From Ctenosaura bakeri (lineage: Eukaryota > Chordata > Lepidosauria > Squamata > Iguanidae), in NCBI GenBank assembly GCA_948474755.1, contig CAOLHI010000059.1, positions 930,001-994,000 of the forward strand: DNA of 64,000 nt, written 5' to 3'. This document shows positions 60,116 to 64,000 of the stretch, piece by piece. A program made the position numbers and the translations under genes. How positions within the stretch are numbered: the stretch's first letter is position 1; each line of letters starts with the position of its first letter. The notes beneath the pieces are model-generated. The model saw nothing but the letters and a program-made list of their open reading frames with translations, was not told the DNA's origin and ran no database searches.

Positions 60116-61289
60116 TCAATTAATGCAACTGCTTACTTTGCATCTGTGGCCACTTGCAAAGGTGCTGCTTGCCAGCCCAGAATATATCTGAGAGCAATAA
60201 AATTATTGTGGAATGCTCCCACCTTTTAAAATTTTTAGTATGTGAAAGATACGGAACATCAAACTTCTCAGTAGAGAGAGAAGACAGAACAAAATTATAA
60301 ACTATGCAGAAATCACCTGCACTTCCTACCAAGTTTCAACCTTGGCATTTAAAACTGAAAGAAACCGACAGCCCTTTCCCCCCCACACCTCTCAAGAAAT
60401 GCAAAAGTCACAATCACAGTTTGTATCGACTAAGAATAAAAATACCCGTGGAGTCAAAACGTGGGTGTTACAGGAAGCATGGGTCAGTATGTCAGTGTGG
60501 CTGAATATAGGAAAGATGATGTAATTGCTGGGGGATGTCAGAGGTATTTTTGTATTAGTAAACAAAGCATTCAGCAACAGTGCCAGAGCCTCACCACACA
60601 CATATAAACCCTTCCCCTCATATGGAAAAATACTGATACCACAAATTCGGTCACACACAGAAAATGCCCTGAGTGTCTCTACAAATAATACCCACTATTT
60701 CCTTTATTTCAGCAGCCTTTTAAAGCCTAGTTCCTTTCAGACATGTTCAGACATGTTGGACCACAGCTTCTATTAACTGTGTGGGTGGGGATTATGGGAG
60801 TTGTAGTATGGCTACTAGGAGGCACCAAACAGGAGGAGGCTGCTTTATTCTCTGTATTGTGTTTCACAGGAAAATTGTAGAGCTGGGGGAGGAGGAGGAG
60901 GAATTATTTATTTAAGAAACTTATATATTAGCTCTCAACAAAAATCACAATAACAGTACATAACAATAATGTAATACTTTTGAAGAGATGTCAATTAAAT
61001 GGTGAAAGGCAGCAATAACAAAAAATAAAACCAAAATGGGTACTGAAATGTTAATCAATTGTCAAACAGCCAGGGGAAAGAAAAATAGTTGGTAGCAGGT
61101 AAATCTCTTTGGAGGGGGTGCCATCACAGAAAAGACCCTCCTCCTTATTGCCCCCTTGCACCTTCTTTTTCAGTGGGTTTATCCTGATGAAAGCCTTTGA
61201 AGGAAATCACAACATGCAGGCAGGTCAGTAGTACCAGGAGTCAGTAGTATGAGTAGAAGAGAGACTGTTGATATGCTTACAGTTGAAAG

Positions 61290-62885
61290 CAAAGTCTGAA
61301 GCTGTACAACACAGGAACATGGAATATGAGAAGTATGAACCAGGAAACTGGACATAGTAAAATAAGATATGGAATGTATAAATATTGCAAGACTTGGGGT
61401 CAATCAGTTAATTACACAGATAATTATACAGTGTTTTACTCAGGAAATGAAAATCTAAGAAGAAATAGGGTGGCATTTATAGCAAGAAGAGATATAGCAA
61501 AAGCAGGCAAAGGATATAATGTAAAGTCTGATTAAATTATATCAGTGAGATTTCAGGAGAAACCCATCAATATAATCATAATCCAACCTTAAGCTCCAGC
61601 TACAGAAGAAGATGAAATCGAATGATTCTGTGCTGGAATCCAGAAGAAAATTGATCACACCACCAAAACAGAACCTTATTAATCATACCCAATTGGAATG
61701 CAAAAGTAGGAAATGGAACAGAATCAATGATTTTAGGAAAATTTGGCCTAAAATCAGGAAATGAAGCAGGAGAGCAAGTGACTGAACTTTGTGCGGCCAA
61801 CAGTTTGTTCATGACAAACATATTCTTCAAGCAACCAAACAGGTTACTTACATAGACTACGACATTGGAAACAGAAAATGGAGAAGTTGCACTGTCTCTG
61901 CAAAAACAAGAGCAGAAGCAGATTGTGGCACAGATCATGAATGGCTAAGATCAAAAATCAGAGCAAGCTCAAAGAAGAACACTAAACCAACCATCATGAC
62001 AAAATACAACCGGAAAAACATCCTGTAGAATTTAATGATAACGTGAAAAATAGATGTGCACTATTAAACCTACTTGTCTGGGGATCATAAAACTCAGGAT
62101 GGAAACCAGGGACATTGCAAGGAAAGAATGCAAAAAGACACTATCCTCAGCCAAAAGAAAGAGAAGCCTCCATGGATGACAGATGAAACTCTTGAACCAC
62201 TTAATGACAGACAAGGAACAAAATGAAAAGGTGATGGAAATAGTGTCAGAACCCTGAGTGCAACTATTCAGTGACTTGTATGTAGGGAGAACTACTATAA
62301 TAATGAATGCAGACAAAAGTGGAAGAACAAGATATCTCTTTTACAGGATCCGAGATATCAAAGGGAAATTTAAACCAAGAGTAGGGATGAACTACAACTA
62401 GCAGAGGACCACATTAAGTGACCACGTGGAAATAAAAAGACAATGGAAACAATATTCTGAAGAACTGTATAAAAGAAATGAAAGGATAACAGATTAATTC
62501 AAGAAAGAACTATTTGAAGATGAACGTACACTTTCAGAAAGTGAAATGGAAGCTGCACTCAGAACACTGGGGAGAAATAAATCACCAGGAACAGATGGCA
62601 GACTAACAGAGCTGCTTCAGGCACCAGAGACAGAATCTACTCTAGTTCTTAGCTAAATTCTGTTAACAAATAGAGAAAACAAAACAATGGCTCACAGATT
62701 GGAAACATTAAATATATATTCCAGTTCCCAAGAAAAGAGACACCAGGGATAGCAATAAATATGGTAACTAGCAGTAACATCCCATGCAAGCAAAGTGATG
62801 CTCAAAATCTTACACCAAAGTCTTTGACTGTATATGGACTGAGAAATGTCAGATGTCCAAGCTGGGTTCAGGAAAGAAAAGATGC
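61290..62885 (+). mobile_element. Bov-B (RTE) LINE, degenerate, endonuclease to early reverse transcriptase
   Basis: Stretches such as CAGTGTTTTACTCAGGAAAT, GGAAATGAAGCAGGAGAGCA and ACAGATCATGAATGGCTAAG match the endonuclease region of Bov-B as I know it, and the match continues to about 62885 near the start of the reverse transcriptase (CAAGCTGGGTTCAGGAAAG). Many stops and small indels break the frame, and the 3' part is lost, so it is inactive. The 5' boundary is approximate. Confidence 0.8.
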
Positions 62886-63294
62886 ATAATCTTTTGGAAA
62901 GACAGCCTTTAGATTATGAGTAACAACTGAGAAACAAAGGTGTTATTTTTTAACTGCACACTGAATTGACTGTGCCCTTTAAGTTATTCTTCTGTGCTGA
63001 GAAAGAGAATGGCCAAAAAGAAATGAGTTAACACAAGTCAGGAATAGGGCCAGACTGTTGCTTTAGGTAACCTTATGTTCAGACAATTTTCAGCTAAACT
63101 AATGCTACTGTATTAGTGTAATACCTGTTAAAGTAAAGGCTCTATCAGCAAGACAGACGACAAATCTCCAAACAATTCTCCAGATTGTATCAGATCTCAC
63201 TAAACTGACTCTTTAATAAAATATTTTCCTTGGGAGTAAACCAAATTAAATTTAATGACTCTAGTCTGGGTGAAATGGTTTGAGAGTTTCAAGT

Positions 63295-63615
63295 TAACAC
63301 AGAAAATGCAGAAATGAGCAAGAAGCGTTTTTGGACCCTTGTACTAGAATAAATTGTTGAAAATGTTCCTTTATCCTCCATCACATTGCTTGGCTCCTGG
63401 AACATGTCTATATACACATCCCTCTACAGCAGTTTGTATTAATAATATTATCAGTAATAAATGTTTGTAATGGATTAGTCCAGTTGGGGCTTGCAATTGT
63501 TTCCAATAAGGTAATGTAGTAGTCTTTTAGCTCTGTTAACACTGTTAACATATAAAATGCAAAAATGAGCAGGACGTATTTTTGCATCTTTGTACTAGAA
63601 TAAATTGTTAAACTA
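63295..63615. repeat. Two direct repeats of about 72 bp
   Basis: The units at 63295-63366 and 63540-63615 share GTTAACA, AAATGC..AAATGAGCA and TTGTACTAGAATAAATTGTT, at roughly 80% identity by eye. The 170-bp spacer is unassigned. They may be the remnant of a tandem array or of two insertions. Confidence 0.6.
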
Positions 63616-64000
63616 GACACTCAAGGACTTTCATGTGTGTCCACTTCAAAGAGCTTTAAAAATGTATTTAAAAAGGCATACATTTGGATGGTTTTACCAT
63701 CTCCAAAAGAGGTCAAAATGATAAGCACTTGAAAATCACCCAACAACAAAGCAGGTGTGGGTGTCTGTAATTACAATAGTCTCTGGCCTGTGCAAATTGT
63801 TCAAACCTCTAATGTTGACTGTTGTAAATGATCCACTAGAACAGCATAATCACCTGCTAAATCTAATTTCTGTACTGATCCTTTAAGAAATGTGTAAATC
63901 AGCCTTCAACAACCTAGTGCCTTCCAGATGTGTTGGAAAATACACACACACACACATGCACACGTATATATATGCACTGGGTGTGAACAATGGGAATTCT

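Larger units (their letters stand above)
57941..64000. other. Intergenic region downstream of BTBD16
   Basis: No gene is supported. Identified content is a minus-strand Sauria SINE (59950-60115), a Bov-B LINE (about 61290-62885), a pair of direct repeats (63295-63366 and 63540-63615), a GT tract at about 59410-59427 and a CA tract near 63941-63960. The rest is unassigned. Confidence 0.5.

Overview
The window is vertebrate nuclear DNA, most likely from a squamate reptile (an iguanian-type lizard is my best guess). The reasons are the long introns with GT-AG boundaries, the AT-rich background, and the mix of repeats: tRNA-headed SINEs with a Bov-B-like tail, a 5S rRNA-headed SINE with the same tail, a Bov-B (RTE) LINE, CR1-type LINE ends, Helitrons, hAT and PIF/Harbinger-like MITEs and a solo LTR. 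No prokaryotic feature, CRISPR array, tRNA or rRNA gene was seen.

One protein-coding gene fills most of the window on the + strand. Seventeen exons between 578 and 57782 join with consistent splice phases at all 16 introns. They give one uninterrupted 617-codon frame from an ATG with an in-frame upstream stop to TAA, followed by a poly(A) signal at 57914. The protein has a BTB domain (about residues 179-310) that shares the germ-cell-less/BTBD16 style of sequence, then a BACK-like helical region, then a C-terminal domain. I assign it to BTBD16 (BTB/POZ domain containing 16). Exons 1-3 (residues 1-112) would make the protein about 110 residues longer than the human annotation as I remember it.

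Layout: 1-577 upstream flank; 578-7636 N-terminal exons 1-4; 7637-12942 intron 4, with a CpG-rich transposon and a 153-bp polypurine tract; 12943-19915 BTB and BACK exons 5-10; 19916-40795 two large introns around exon 11, holding SINEs, a CR1 end and a head-to-tail Helitron pair; 40796-57782 C-terminal exons 12-17, with introns holding a near-perfect 124-bp palindrome, Harbinger-like foldbacks, a solo LTR and an L2/CR1 fragment; 57783-about 57940 a short 3' UTR; then about 6 kb of intergenic sequence dominated by a degenerate Bov-B LINE.

I found no convincing new biological system. The items most worth a second look are the intronic palindrome, the Helitron tandem junction, two CpG-rich transposon copies that carry promoter-like and first-exon-like sequence, and the unannotated-looking N-terminus of the gene.
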